A stretch of 43,418 nucleotides of DNA from Liolophura sinensis (Eukaryota; Mollusca; Polyplacophora; Chitonida; Chitonidae). The stretch's first letter is position 1. Each line of letters starts with the position of its first letter. Positions 22,965 to 35,622 of the stretch are shown in pieces. A program made the position numbers and the translations under genes. Under the pieces are notes generated by a model. The model was given only the letters and a program-made list of their open reading frames with translations, was not told the DNA's origin and ran no database searches. The stretch lies in contig NW_027018311.1 in NCBI RefSeq assembly GCF_032854445.1, forward strand, positions 1 through 43,418, in the 5' to 3' direction.

Positions 22965-25715
22965 TTTGGGCCAAGCCCATTTAACTCACCCAGCAAATCT
23001 CTTACTTCTAAGTCGAAGACAAACTCAATGTCTTTATCTAAATGTAGAAAAACCACACCATTTGTATATAAAAAAAACACAAGGTACTTGATACAATCCG
23101 CTGTAAAAAGTACAATTGAACACTGACCCACATCAATAAGGTGCCAAAGGATGCGCAATTGGGCCAGGCATCTCCAGCTGTTGAAAAATTGCAAATTTCC
23201 TTTGTTTCCATGGAGTAAGAGCCGTTGCTGGGCACGTGATCTTGACATCATTGATTATTCATTTGTGGCTACAGCCAAAAGTATTGGTTGGAGAGCAACG
23301 CGGTTTGCACCATTCGATTTCTCGTCACAAAATACGTCGGATTAGCCTCTTACCAGCAGCATTGGAACAGTTTTTCTACTTTTGGATTTTTGCCTGGTCT
23401 TTTTGCGAATTGAAATCGGCTACATTAGCTATGTACAATCGCGACTGGTCATTACTATATTCAACTTTTCATTATAAGTTATGTGCCCTTCGGTAGCCCA
23501 GACGACGTCAAATCTTTGGGTCAAGTCCATTTATCTCACCCAGCAAATGTCTTACTTCTAAATTGAAGACAAACTCAATGTCTTTATCTACATGTAGAAA
23601 AACCACACCATTTGTATATAAAAAAAAACACAAGGTACTTGATACAATCCGCTGTAAAAAGTACAATTGAACACTGACCCACATCAATAAGGTGCCAAAG
23701 GATGCGCAATTGGGCCAGGCATCTCCAGCTGTTGAAAAATTGCAAATTTCCTTGGTTTCCATGGAGTAAGAGCCGTTGCTGGGCACGTGATCTTGACATC
23801 ATTGATTATTCATTTGTGGCTACAGCCAAAAGTATTGGTCGGAGAGCAACGCGGTTTGCACCATTCGATTTCTCGTCACAAAATACGTCGGATTAGCCTC
23901 TTACCAGCAGCATTGGAACAGTTTTACCACTTTTGGATTTTTGCCTGGTCTTTTTGCTAATTGAAATCGGCTACATTAACTATGTACAATCGCGACTGGT
24001 CATTACTATATTCAACTTTTCATTATAAGTTATGTGCCCTTCGGTAGCCCAGACGACGTCAAATCTTTGGGCCAAGCCCATTTAACTCACCCAGCAAATG
24101 TCTTACTTCTAAGTCGAAGACAAACTCAATGTCTTTATCTACATGTAGAAAAACCACACCATTTGTATATAAAAAAAACACAAGGTACTTGATACAATCC
24201 GCTGTAAAAAGTACAATTGAACACTGACCCACATCAATAAGGTGCCAAAGGATGCGCAATTGGGCCAGGCATCTCCAGCTGTTGAAAAATTGCAAATTTC
24301 CTTGGTTTCCATGGAGTAAGAGCCGTTGCTGGGCACGTGATCTTGACATCATTGATTATTCATTTGTGGCTACAGCCAAAAGTATTGGTCGGAGAGCAAC
24401 GCGGTTTGCACCATTCGATTTCTCGTCACAAAATACGTCGGATTAGCCTCTTACCAGCAGCATTGGAACAGTTTTTCCACTTTTGGATTTTTGTCTGGTC
24501 ATTTTGCTAATTGAAATCGGCTACATTAACTATGTACAATCGCGACTGGTCATTACTATATTCAACATTTCATTATAAGTTATGTGCCCTTCGGTAGCCC
24601 AGACGACGTCAAATCTTTGGGCCAAGCCCATTTAACTCACCCAGCAAATCTCTTACTTCTAAGTCGAAGACAAACTCAATGTCTTTATCTACATGTAGAA
24701 AAACCACACCATTTGTATATAAAAAAACACAAGGTACTTGATACAATCCGCTGTAAAAAGTACAATTGAACACTGACCCACATCAATAAGGTGCCAAAAG
24801 ATGTGCAATTGGGCCAGGCATCTCCAGCTGTTGAAAAATTGCAAATTTCCTTGGTTTTCATGGAGTAAGAGCCGTTGCTGGGCACGTGATCTTGACATCA
24901 TTGATTATTCATTTGTGGCTACAGCCAAAAGTATTGATTCGGAGAGCAACGCGGTTTGCACCATTCGATTTCTCGTCACAAAATACGTCGGATTAACCTC
25001 TTACCAGCAGCATTGGAACAGTTTTTCTACTTTTGGATTTTTGCCTGGTCTTTTTGCTAATTGAAATCGGCTACATTAACTATGTACAATCGCGACTGGT
25101 CATTACTATATTCAACTTTTCATTATAAGTTATGTGCCCTTCGGTAGCCCAGACGACGTCAAATCTTTGGGCCAAGCCCATTTAACTCACCCAGCAAATC
25201 TCTTACTTCTAAGTCGAAGACAAACTCAATGTCTTTATCTAAATGTAGAAAAACCACACCATTTGTATATAAAAAAAACACAAGGTACTTGATACAATCC
25301 GCTGTAAAAAATACAATTGAACACTGACCCACATCAATAAGGTGCCAAAGGATGCGCAATTGGGCCAGGCATCTCCAGCTGTTGAAAAATTGCAAATTTC
25401 CTTGGTTTCCATGGAGTAAGAGCCGTTGCTGGGCACGTGATCTTGACATCATTGATTATTCATTTGTGGCTACAGCCAAAAGTATTGGTCGGAGAGCAAC
25501 GCGGTTTGCACCATTCGATTTCTCGTCACAAAATACGTCGGATTAACCTCTTACCAGCAGCATTGGAACAGTTTTTCTACTTTTGGATTTTTGCCTGGTC
25601 TTTTTGCTAATTGAAATTGGCTACATTAACTATGTACAATCGCGACTGGTCATTACTATATTCAACTTTTCATTATAAGTTATGTGCCCTTCGGTAGCCC
25701 AGACGACGTCAAATC
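22965..25715. repeat. Five-monomer higher-order repeat, copy 1 (units 43-47, A-B-C-D-E)
   Basis: Monomers start at 22965, 23515, 24066, 24616 and 25166. A (43) has aaatctctt, ctaaatg, cctttg, ggttgg, gcgaattg and tagctatg. B (44) has gggtcaagtcc, tttatctc, aaattgaag, a 9-A tract and gttttaccac. C (45) is near consensus except for tttgtctggtcatt. D (46) has agatgtgc, ggttttcatgg, attgattcgg and ttaacc. E (47) has aaatctctt, ctaaatg, aaaaaatac, ttaacc and ttggctac. The same order of private markers follows in units 48-52 at a constant 2751-bp spacing, for example gttttaccac at 23922 and 26673. Confidence 0.92.
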
Positions 25716-28467
25716 TTTGGGCCAAGCCCATTTAACTCACCCAGCAAATCTCTTACTTCTAAGTCGAAGACAAACTCAATGTCTTTATCTAAATGTAGAA
25801 AAACCACACCATTTGTATATAAAAAAAACACAAGGTACTTGATACAATCCGCTGTAAAAAGTACAATTGAACACTGACCCACATCAATAAGGTGCCAAAG
25901 GATGCGCAATTGGGCCAGGCATCTCCAGCTGTTGAAAAATTGCAAATTTCCTTTGTTTCCATGGAGTAAGAGCCGTTGCTGGGCACGTGATCTTGACATC
26001 ATTGATTATTCATTTGTGGCTACAGCCAAAAGTATTGGTTGGAGAGCAACGCGGTTTGCACCATTCGATTTCTCGTCACAAAATACGTCGGATTAGCCTC
26101 TTACCAGCAGCATTGGAACAGTTTTTCTACTTTTGGATTTTTGCCTGGTCTTTTTGCGAATTGAAATCGGCTACATTAGCTATGTACAATCGCGACTGGT
26201 CATTACTATATTCAACTTTTCATTATAAGTTATGTGCCCTTCGGTAGCCCAGACGACGTCAAATCTTTGGGTCAAGTCCATTTATCTCACCCAGCAAATG
26301 TCTTACTTCTAAATTGAAGACAAACTCAATGTCTTTATCTACATGTAGAAAAACCACACCATTTGTATATAAAAAAAAACACAAGGTACTTGATACAATC
26401 CGCTGTAAAAAGTACAATTGAACACTGACCCACATCAATAAGGTGCCAAAGGATGCGCAATTGGGCCAGGCATCTCCAGCTGTTGAAAAATTGCAAATTT
26501 CCTTGGTTTCCATGGAGTAAGAGCCGTTGCTGGGCACGTGATCTTGACATCATTGATTATTCATTTGTGGCTACAGCCAAAAGTATTGGTCGGAGAGCAA
26601 CGCGGTTTGCACCATTCGATTTCTCGTCACAAAATACGTCGGATTAGCCTCTTACCAGCAGCATTGGAACAGTTTTACCACTTTTGGATTTTTGCCTGGT
26701 CTTTTTGCTAATTGAAATCGGCTACATTAACTATGTACAATCGCGACTGGTCATTACTATATTCAACTTTTCATTATAAGTTATGTGCCCTTCGGTAGCC
26801 CAGACGACGTCAAATCTTTGGGCCAAGCCCATTTAACTCACCCAGCAAATGTCTTACTTCTAAGTCGAAGACAAACTCAATGTCTTTATCTACATGTAGA
26901 AAAACCACACCATTTGTATATAAAAAAAACACAAGGTACTTGATACAATCCGCTGTAAAAAGTACAATTGAACACTGACCCACATCAATAAGGTGCCAAA
27001 GGATGCGCAATTGGGCCAGGCATCTCCAGCTGTTGAAAAATTGCAAATTTCCTTGGTTTCCATGGAGTAAGAGCCGTTGCTGGGCACGTGATCTTGACAT
27101 CATTGATTATTCATTTGTGGCTACAGCCAAAAGTATTGGTCGGAGAGCAACGCGGTTTGCACCATTCGATTTCTCGTCACAAAATACGTCGGATTAGCCT
27201 CTTACCAGCAGCATTGGAACAGTTTTTCCACTTTTGGATTTTTGTCTGGTCATTTTGCTAATTGAAATCGGCTACATTAACTATGTACAATCGCGACTGG
27301 TCATTACTATATTCAACATTTCATTATAAGTTATGTGCCCTTCGGTAGCCCAGACGACGTCAAATCTTTGGGCCAAGCCCATTTAACTCACCCAGCAAAT
27401 GTCTTACTTCTAAGTCGAAGACAAACTCAATGTCTTTATCTACATGTAGAAAAACCACACCATTTGTATATAAAAAAACACAAGGTACTTGATACAATCC
27501 GCTGTAAAAAGTACAATTGAACACTGACCCACATCAATAAGGTGCCAAAAGATGTGCAATTGGGCCAGGCATCTCCAGCTGTTGAAAAATTGCAAATTTC
27601 CTTGGTTTTCATGGAGTAAGAGCCGTTGCTGGGCACGTGATCTTGACATCATTGATTATTCATTTGTGGCTACAGCCAAAAGTATTGATTCGGAGAGCAA
27701 CGCGGTTTGCACCATTCGATTTCTCGTCACAAAATACGTCGGATTAACCTCTTACCAGCAGCATTGGAACAGTTTTTTCTACTTTTGGATTTTTGCCTGG
27801 TCTTTTTGCTAATTGAAATCGGCTACATTAACTATGTACAATCGCGACTGGTCATTACTATATTCAACTTTTCATTATAAGTTATGTGCCCTTCGGTAGC
27901 CCAGACGACGTCAAATCTTTGGGCCAAGCCCATTTAACTCACCCAGCAAATCTCTTACTTCTAAGTCGAAGACAAACTCAATGTCTTTATCTAAATGTAG
28001 AAAAACCACACCATTTGTATATAAAAAAAACACAAGGTACTTGATACAATCCGCTGTAAAAAATACAATTGAACACTGACCCACATCAATAAGGTGCCAA
28101 AGGATGCGCAATTGGGCCAGGCATCTCCAGCTGTTGAAAAATTGCAAATTTCCTTGGTTTCCATGGAGTAAGAGCCGTTGCTGGGCACGTGATCTTGACA
28201 TCATTGATTATTCATTTGTGGCTACAGCCAAAAGTATTGGTTGGAGAGCAACGCGGTTTGCACCATTCGATTTCTCGTCACAAAATACGTCGGATTAGCC
28301 TCTTACCAGCAGCATTGGAACAGTTTTTCTACTTTTGGATTTTTGCCTGGTCTTTTTGCGAATTGAAATCGGCTACATTAGCTATGTACAATCGCGACTG
28401 GTCATTACTATATTCAACTTTTCATTATAAGTTATGTGCCCTTCGGTAGCCCAGACGACGTCAAATC
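25716..28467. repeat. Five-monomer higher-order repeat, copy 2 (units 48-52)
   Basis: Monomers start at 25716, 26266, 26817, 27367 and 27918. Units 48-51 match A-B-C-D of copy 1 almost base for base. Differences I found are aaatgtctt instead of aaatctctt in unit 51 and an extra t in gttttttctac near 27776. Unit 52 starts as E (aaatctctt, ctaaatg, aaaaaatac) but continues as A (ggttgg, gcgaattg, tagctatg), so it is an E/A fusion that leads straight into a B-type front in unit 53. Confidence 0.9.
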
Positions 28468-29019
28468 TTTGGGTCAAGTCCATTTATCTCACCCAGCAAA
28501 TGTCTTACTTCTAAATTGAAGACAAACTCAATGTCTTTATCTACATGTAGAAAAACCACACCATTTGTATATAAAAAAAAACACAAGGTACTTGATACAA
28601 TCCGCTGTAAAAAGTACAATTGAACACTGACCCACATCAATAAGGTGCCAAAAGATGCGCAATTGGGCCAGGCATCTCCAGCTGTTGAAAAAGTGCAAAT
28701 TTCCTTGGTTTTCATGGAGTAAGAGCCGTTGCTGGGCACGTGATCTTGACATCATTGATTATTCATTTGTGGCTACAGCCAAAAGTATTGATTCGGAGAG
28801 CAACGCGGTTTGCACCATTCGATTTCTCGTCACAAAATACGTCGGATTAACCTCTTACCAGCAGCATTGGAACAGTTTTTCTACTTTTGGATTTTTGCCT
28901 GGTCTTTTTGCTAATTGAAATCGGCTACATTAACTATGTACAATCGCGACTGGTCATTACTATATTCAACTTTTCATTATAAGTTATGTGCCCTTCGGTA
29001 GCCCAGACGACGTCAAATC
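28468..29019. repeat. B/D fusion monomer 53, shared with units 57 and 62
   Basis: Front markers of type B (gggtcaagtcc near 28469, aaattgaag near 28513) are joined to back markers of type D (agatgcgc near 28653, ggttttcatgg near 28707, attgattcgg near 28787, ttaacc near 28848). In the 5-monomer repeat, B and D are separated by C, so the fusion deletes two monomer lengths of register. The junction lies between about 28520 and 28653. The same joint is in units 57 (30671) and 62 (33423), which indicates one origin followed by amplification. Unit 53 alone has aaaaagtgc in place of aaaaattgc. Confidence 0.86.
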
Positions 29020-32000
29020 TTTGGGCCAAGCCCATTTAACTCACCCAGCAAATCTCTTACTTCTAAGTCGAAGACAAACTCAATGTCTTTATCTAAATGT
29101 AGAAAAACCACACCATTTGTATATAAAAAAAACACAAGGTACTTGATACAATCCGCTGTAAAAAGTACAATTGAACACTGACCCACATCAATAAGGTGCC
29201 AAAGGATGCGCAATTGGGCCAGGCATCTCCAGCTGTTGAAAAATTGCAAATTTCCTTGGTTTCCATGGAGTAAGAGCCGTTGCTGGGCACGTGATCTTGA
29301 CATCATTGATTATTCATTTGTGGCTACAGCCAAAAGTATTGGTCGGAGAGCAACGCGGTTTTGCACCATTCGATTTCTCGTCACAAAATACGTCGGATTA
29401 GCCTCTTACCAGCAGCATTGGAACAGTTTTTCCACTTTTGGATTTTTGCCTGGTCATTTTACTTATTGAAATCGGCTACATTAACTATGTACAATCGCGA
29501 CTGGTCATTACTATATTCAACATTTCATTATAAGTTATGTGCCCTTCGGTGGCCCAGACGATGTCAAATCTTTGGGCCAAGCCCATTTAACTCACCCAGC
29601 AAATGTCTTACTTCTAAGTCGAAGACAAACTCAATGTCTTTATCTACATGTAGAAAAACCACACCATTTGTATATAAAAAAAACACAAGGTACTTGATAC
29701 AATGCGCTGTAAAAAGTACAATTGAACACTGACCCACATCAATAAGGTGCCAAAGGATGCGCAATTGGGCCAGGCATCTCCAGCTGTTGAAAAATTGCAA
29801 ATTTCCTTGGTTTCCATGGAGTAAGAGCCGTTGCTGGGCACGTGATCTTGACATCATTGATTATTCATTTGTGGCTACAGCCAAAAGTATTGGTCGGAGA
29901 GCAACGCGGTTTGCACCATTCGATTTCTCGTCACAAAATACGTCGGATTAGCCTCTTACCAGCAGCATTGGAACAGTTTTTCCACTTTTGGATTTTTGCC
30001 TGGTCTTTTTGCTAATTTAAATCGGCTGCATTAACTATGTACAATCGCGACTGGTCATTACTATATTCAACTTTTCATTATAAGTTATGTGCCCTTCGGT
30101 AGCCCAGACGACGTCAAATCTTTGGGCCAAGCCCATTTAACTCACCCAACAAATGTCTTACTTCTAAGTCGAAGACAATCTCAATGTCTTTATCTACATG
30201 TAGAAAAACCACACCATTTGTATATAAAAAAAACACAAGGTACTTGATACAATCCGCTGTAAAAAATACAATTGAACACTGACCCACATCAATAAGGTGC
30301 CAAAGGATGCGCAATTGGGCCAGGCATCTCCAGCTGTTGAAAAATTGCAAATTTCCTTGGTTTCCATGGAGTAAGAGCCGTTGCTGGGCACGTGATCTTG
30401 ACATCATTGATTATTCATTTGTGGCTACAGCCAAAAGTATTGGTCGGAGAGCAACGCGGTTTGCACCATTCGATTTCTCGTCACAAAATACGTCGGATTA
30501 GCCTCTTACCAGCAGCATTGGAACAGTTTTTCTACTTTTGGATTTTTGCCTGGTCTTTTTGCGAATTGAAATCGGCTACATTAGCTATGTACAATCGCGA
30601 CTGGTCATTACTATATTCAACTTTTCATTATAAGTTATGTGCCCTTCGGTAGCCCAGACGACGTCAAATCTTTGGGTCAAGTCCATTTATCTCACCCAGC
30701 AAATGTCTTACTTCTAAATTGAAGACAAACTCAATGTCTTTATCTACATGTAGAAAAACCACACCATTTGTATATAAAAAAAACACAAGGTACTTGATAC
30801 AATCCGCTGTAAAAAGTACAATTGAACACTGACCCACATCAATAAGGTGCCAAAAGATGCGCAATTGGGCCAGGCATCTCCAGCTGTTGAAAAATTGCAA
30901 ATTTCCTTGGTTTTCATGGAGTAAGAGCCGTTGCTGGGCACGTGATCTTGACATCATTGATTATTCATTTGTGGCTACAGCCAAAAGTATTGATTCGGAG
31001 AGCAACGCGGTTTGCACCATTCGATTTCTCGTCACAAAATACGTCGGATTAACCTCTTACCAGCAGCATTGGAACAGTTTTTCTACTTTTGGATTTTTGC
31101 CTGGTCTTTTTGCTAATTGAAATCGGCTACATTAACTATGTACAATCGCGACTGGTCATTACTATATTCAACTTTTCATTATAAGTTATGTGCCCTTCGG
31201 TAGCCCAGACGACGTCAAATCTTTGGGCCAAGCCCATTTAACTCACCCAGCAAATCTCTTACTTCTAAGTCGAAGACAAACTCAATGTCTTTATCTAAAT
31301 GTAGAAAAACCACACCATTTGTATATAAAAAAAAACACAAGGTACTTGATACAATCCGCTGTAAAAAGTACAATTGAACACTGACCCACATCAATAAGGT
31401 GCCAAAGGATGCGCAATTGGGCCAGGCATCTCCAGCTGTTGAAAAATTGCAAATTTCCTTTGTTTCCATGGAGTAAGAGCCGTTGCTGGGCACGTGATCT
31501 TGACATCATTGATTATTCATTTGTGGCTACAGCCAAAAGTATTGGTTGGAGAGCAACGCGGTTTGCACCATTCGATTTCTCGTCACAAAATACGTCGGAT
31601 TAGCCTCTTACCAGCAGCATTGGAACAGTTTTTCCACTTTTGGATTTTTGCCTGGTCATTTTACTTATTGAAATCGGCTACATTAACTATGTACAATCGC
31701 GACTGGTCATTACTATATTCAACATTTCATTATAAGTTATGTGCCCTTCGGTGGCCCAGACGATGTCAAATCTTTGGGCCAAGCCCATTTAACTCACCCA
31801 GCAAATGTCTTACTTCTAAGTCGAAGACAAACTCAATGTCTTTATCTACATGTAGAAAAACCACACCATTTGTATATAAAAAAAACACAAGGTACTTGAT
31901 ACAATCCGCTGTAAAAAGTACAATTGAACACTGACCCACATCAATAAGGTGCCAAAGGATGCGCAATTGGGCCAGGCATCTCCAGCTGTTGAAAAATTGC

Positions 32001-35000
32001 AAATTTCCTTGGTTTCCATGGAGTAAGAGCCGTTGCTGGGCACGTGATCTTGACATCATTGATTATTCATTTGTGGCTACAGCCAAAAGTATTGGTCGGA
32101 GAGCAACGCGGTTTGCACCATTCGATTTCTCGTCACAAAATACGTCGGATTAGCCTCTTACCAGCAGCATTGGAACAGTTTTTCCACTTTTGGATTTTTG
32201 CCTGGTCTTTTTGCTAATTGAAATCGGCTGCATTAACTATGTACAATCGCGACTGGTCATTACTATATTCAACTTTTCATTATAAGTTATGTGCCCTTCG
32301 GTAGCCCAGACGACGTCAAATCTTTGGGCCAAGCCCATTTAACTCACCCAACAAATGTCTTACTTCTAAGTCGAAGACAATCTCAATGTCTTTATCTACA
32401 TGTAGAAAAACCACACCATTTGTATATAAAAAAACACAAGGTACTTGATACAATCCGCTGTAAAAGGTACAATTGAACACTGACCCACATCAATAAGGTG
32501 CCAAAGGATGCGCAATTGGGCCAGGCATCTCCAGCTGTTGAAATATTGCAAATTTCCTTGGTTTCCATGGAGTAAGAGCCGTTGCTGGGCACGTGATCTT
32601 GACATCATTGATTATTCATTTGTGGCTACAGCCAAAAGTATTGATTCGGAGAGCAACGCGGTTTGCACCATTCGATTTCTCGTCACAAAATACGTCGGAT
32701 TAACCTCTTACCAGCAGCATTGGAACAGTTTTTCTACTTTTGGATTTTTGCCTGGTCTTTTTGCTAATTGAAATCGGCTACATTAACTATGTACAATCGC
32801 GACTGGTCATTACTATATTCAACTTTTCATTATAAGTTATGTGCCCTTCGGTAGCCCAGACGACGTCAAATCTTTGGGCCAAGCCCATTTAACTCACCCA
32901 GCAAATCTCTTACTTCTAAGTCGAAGACAAACTCAATGTCTTTATCTAAATGTAGAAAAACCACACCATTTGTATATAAAAAAAACACAAGGTACTTGAT
33001 ACAATCCGCTGTAAAAAATACAATTGAACACTGACCCACATCAATAAGGTGCCAAAGGATGCGCAATTGGGCCAGGCATCTCCAGCTGTTGAAAAATTGC
33101 AAATTTCCTTGGTTTCCATGGAGTAAGAGCCGTTGCTGGGCACGTGATCTTGACATCATTGATTATTCATTTGTGGCTACAGCCAAAAGTATTGGTCGGA
33201 GAGCAACGCGGTTTGCACCATTCGATTTCTCGTCACAAAATACGTCGGATTAGCCTCTTACCAGCAGCATTGGAACAGTTTTTCTACTTTTGGATTTTTG
33301 CCTGGTCTTTTTGCGAATTGAAATCGGCTACATTAGCTATGTACAATCGCGACTGGTCATTACTATATTCAACTTTTCATTATAAGTTATGTGCCCTTCG
33401 GTAGCCCAGACGACGTCAAATCTTTGGGTCAAGTCCATTTATCTCACCCAGCAAATGTCTTACTTCTAAATTGAAGACAAACTCAATGTCTTTATCTACA
33501 TGTAGAAAAACCACACCATTTGTATATAAAAAAAACACAAGGTACTTGATACAATCCGCTGTAAAAAGTACAATTGAACACTGACCCACATCAATAAGGT
33601 GCCAAAAGATGCGCAATTGGGCCAGGCATCTCCAGCTGTTGAAAAATTGCAAATTTCCTTGGTTTTCATGGAGTAAGAGCCGTTGCTGGGCACGTGATCT
33701 TGACATCATTGATTATTCATTTGTGGCTACAGCCAAAAGTATTGATTCGGAGAGCAACGCGGTTTGCACCATTCGATTTCTCGTCACAAAATACGTCGGA
33801 TTAACCTCTTACCAGCAGCATTGGAACAGTTTTTCTACTTTTGGATTTTTGCCTGGTCTTTTTGCTAATTGAAATCGGCTACATTAACTATGTACAATCG
33901 CGACTGGTCATTACTATATTCAACTTTTCATTATAAGTTATGTGCCCTTCGGTAGCCCAGACGACGTCAAATCTTTGGGCCAAGCCCATTTAACTCACCC
34001 AGCAAATCTCTTACTTCTAAGTCGAAGACAAACTCAATGTCTTTATCTAAATGTAGAAAAACCACACCATTTGTATATAAAAAAAACACAAGGTACTTGA
34101 TACAATCCGCTGTAAAAAGTACAATTGAACACTGACCCACATCAATAAGGTGCCAAAGGATGCGCAATTGGGCCAGGCATCTCCAGCTGTTGAAAAATTG
34201 CAAATTTCCTTTGTTTCCATGGAGTAAGAGCCGTTGCTGGGCACGTGATCTTGACATCATTGATTATTCATTTGTGGCTACAGCCAAAAGTATTGGTTGG
34301 AGAGCAACGCGGTTTGCACCATTCGATTTCTCGTCACAAAATACGTCGGATTAGCCTCTTACCAGCAGCATTGGAACAGTTTTTCCACTTTTGGATTTTT
34401 GCCTGGTCATTTTACTTATTGAAATCGGCTACATTAACTATGTACAATCGCGACTGGTCATTACTATATTCAACATTTCATTATAAGTTATGTGCCCTTC
34501 GGTGGCCCAGACGATGTCAAATCTTTGGGCCAAGCCCATTTAACTCACCCAGCAAATGTCTTACTTCTAAGTCGAAGACAAACTCAATGTCTTTATCTAC
34601 ATGTAGAAAAACCACACCATTTGTATATAAAAAAAACACAAGGTACTTGATACAATGCGCTGTAAAAAGTACAATTGAACACTGACCCACATCAATAAGG
34701 TGCCAAAGGATGCGCAATTGGGCCAGGCATCTCCAGCTGTTGAAAAATTGCAAATTTCCTTGGTTTCCATGGAGTAAGAGCCGTTGCTGGGCACGTGATC
34801 TTGACATCATTGATTATTCATTTGTGGCTACAGCCAAAAGTGTTGGTCGGAGAGCAACGCGGTTTGCACCATTCGATTTCTCGTCACAAAATACGTCGGA
34901 TTAGCCTCTTACCAGCAGCATTGGAACAGTTTTTCCACTTTTGGATTTTTGCCTGGTCTTTTTGCTAATTTAAATCGGCTGCATTAACTATGTACAATCG

Positions 35001-35622
35001 CGACTGGTCATTACTATATTCAACTTTTCATTATAAGTTATGTGCCCTTCGGTAGCCCAGACGACGTCAAATCTTTGGGCCAAGCCCATTTAACTCACCC
35101 AACAAATGTCTTACTTCTAAGTCGAAGACAATCTCAATGTCTTTATCTACATGTAGAAAAACCACACCATTTGTATATAAAAAAACACAAGGTACTTGAT
35201 ACAATCCGCTGTAGAAGGTACAATTGAACACTGACCCACATCAATAAGGTGCCAAAGGATGCGCAATTGGGCCAGGCATCTCCAGCTGTTGAAATATTGC
35301 AAATTTCCTTGGTTTCCATGGAGTAAGAGCCGTTGCTGGGCACGTGATCTTGACATCATTGATTATTCATTTGTGGCTACAGCCAAAAGTATTGGTCGGA
35401 GAGCAACGCGGTTTGCACCATTCGATTTCTCGTCACAAAATACGTCGGATTAGCCTCTTACCAGCAGCATTGGAACAGTTTTTCCACTTTTGGATTTTTG
35501 CCTGGTCTTTTTGCTAATTGAAATCGGCTACATTAACTATGTACAATCGCGACTGGTCATTACTATATTCAACTTTTCATTATAAGTTATGTGCCCTTCG
35601 GTAGCCCAGACGACGTCAAATC
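28468..35622. repeat. Block 7: 4/5/4-monomer series headed by a B/D fusion monomer (units 53-65)
   Basis: Monomers start at 28468, 29020, 29571, 30121; 30671, 31222, 31773, 32323, 32873; 33423, 33974, 34524 and 35074. Units 53, 57 and 62 share a B front (gggtcaagtcc, aaattgaag) and a D back (agatgcg, ggttttcatgg, attgattcgg, ttaacc). Each is followed by an aaatctctt/ctaaatg monomer ending in ttttacttatt (54, 58, 63), then a monomer preceded by gacgatgtc and ending in ggctgc (55, 59, 64), then one with cccaacaaatg and gacaatctc (56, 60, 65). Spacing between fusion monomers is 2203 and 2752 bp, so the second cycle has one more monomer (61) than the first. Units 55 and 64 further share aatgcgctg and gctaatttaaat. 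Confidence 0.9.
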
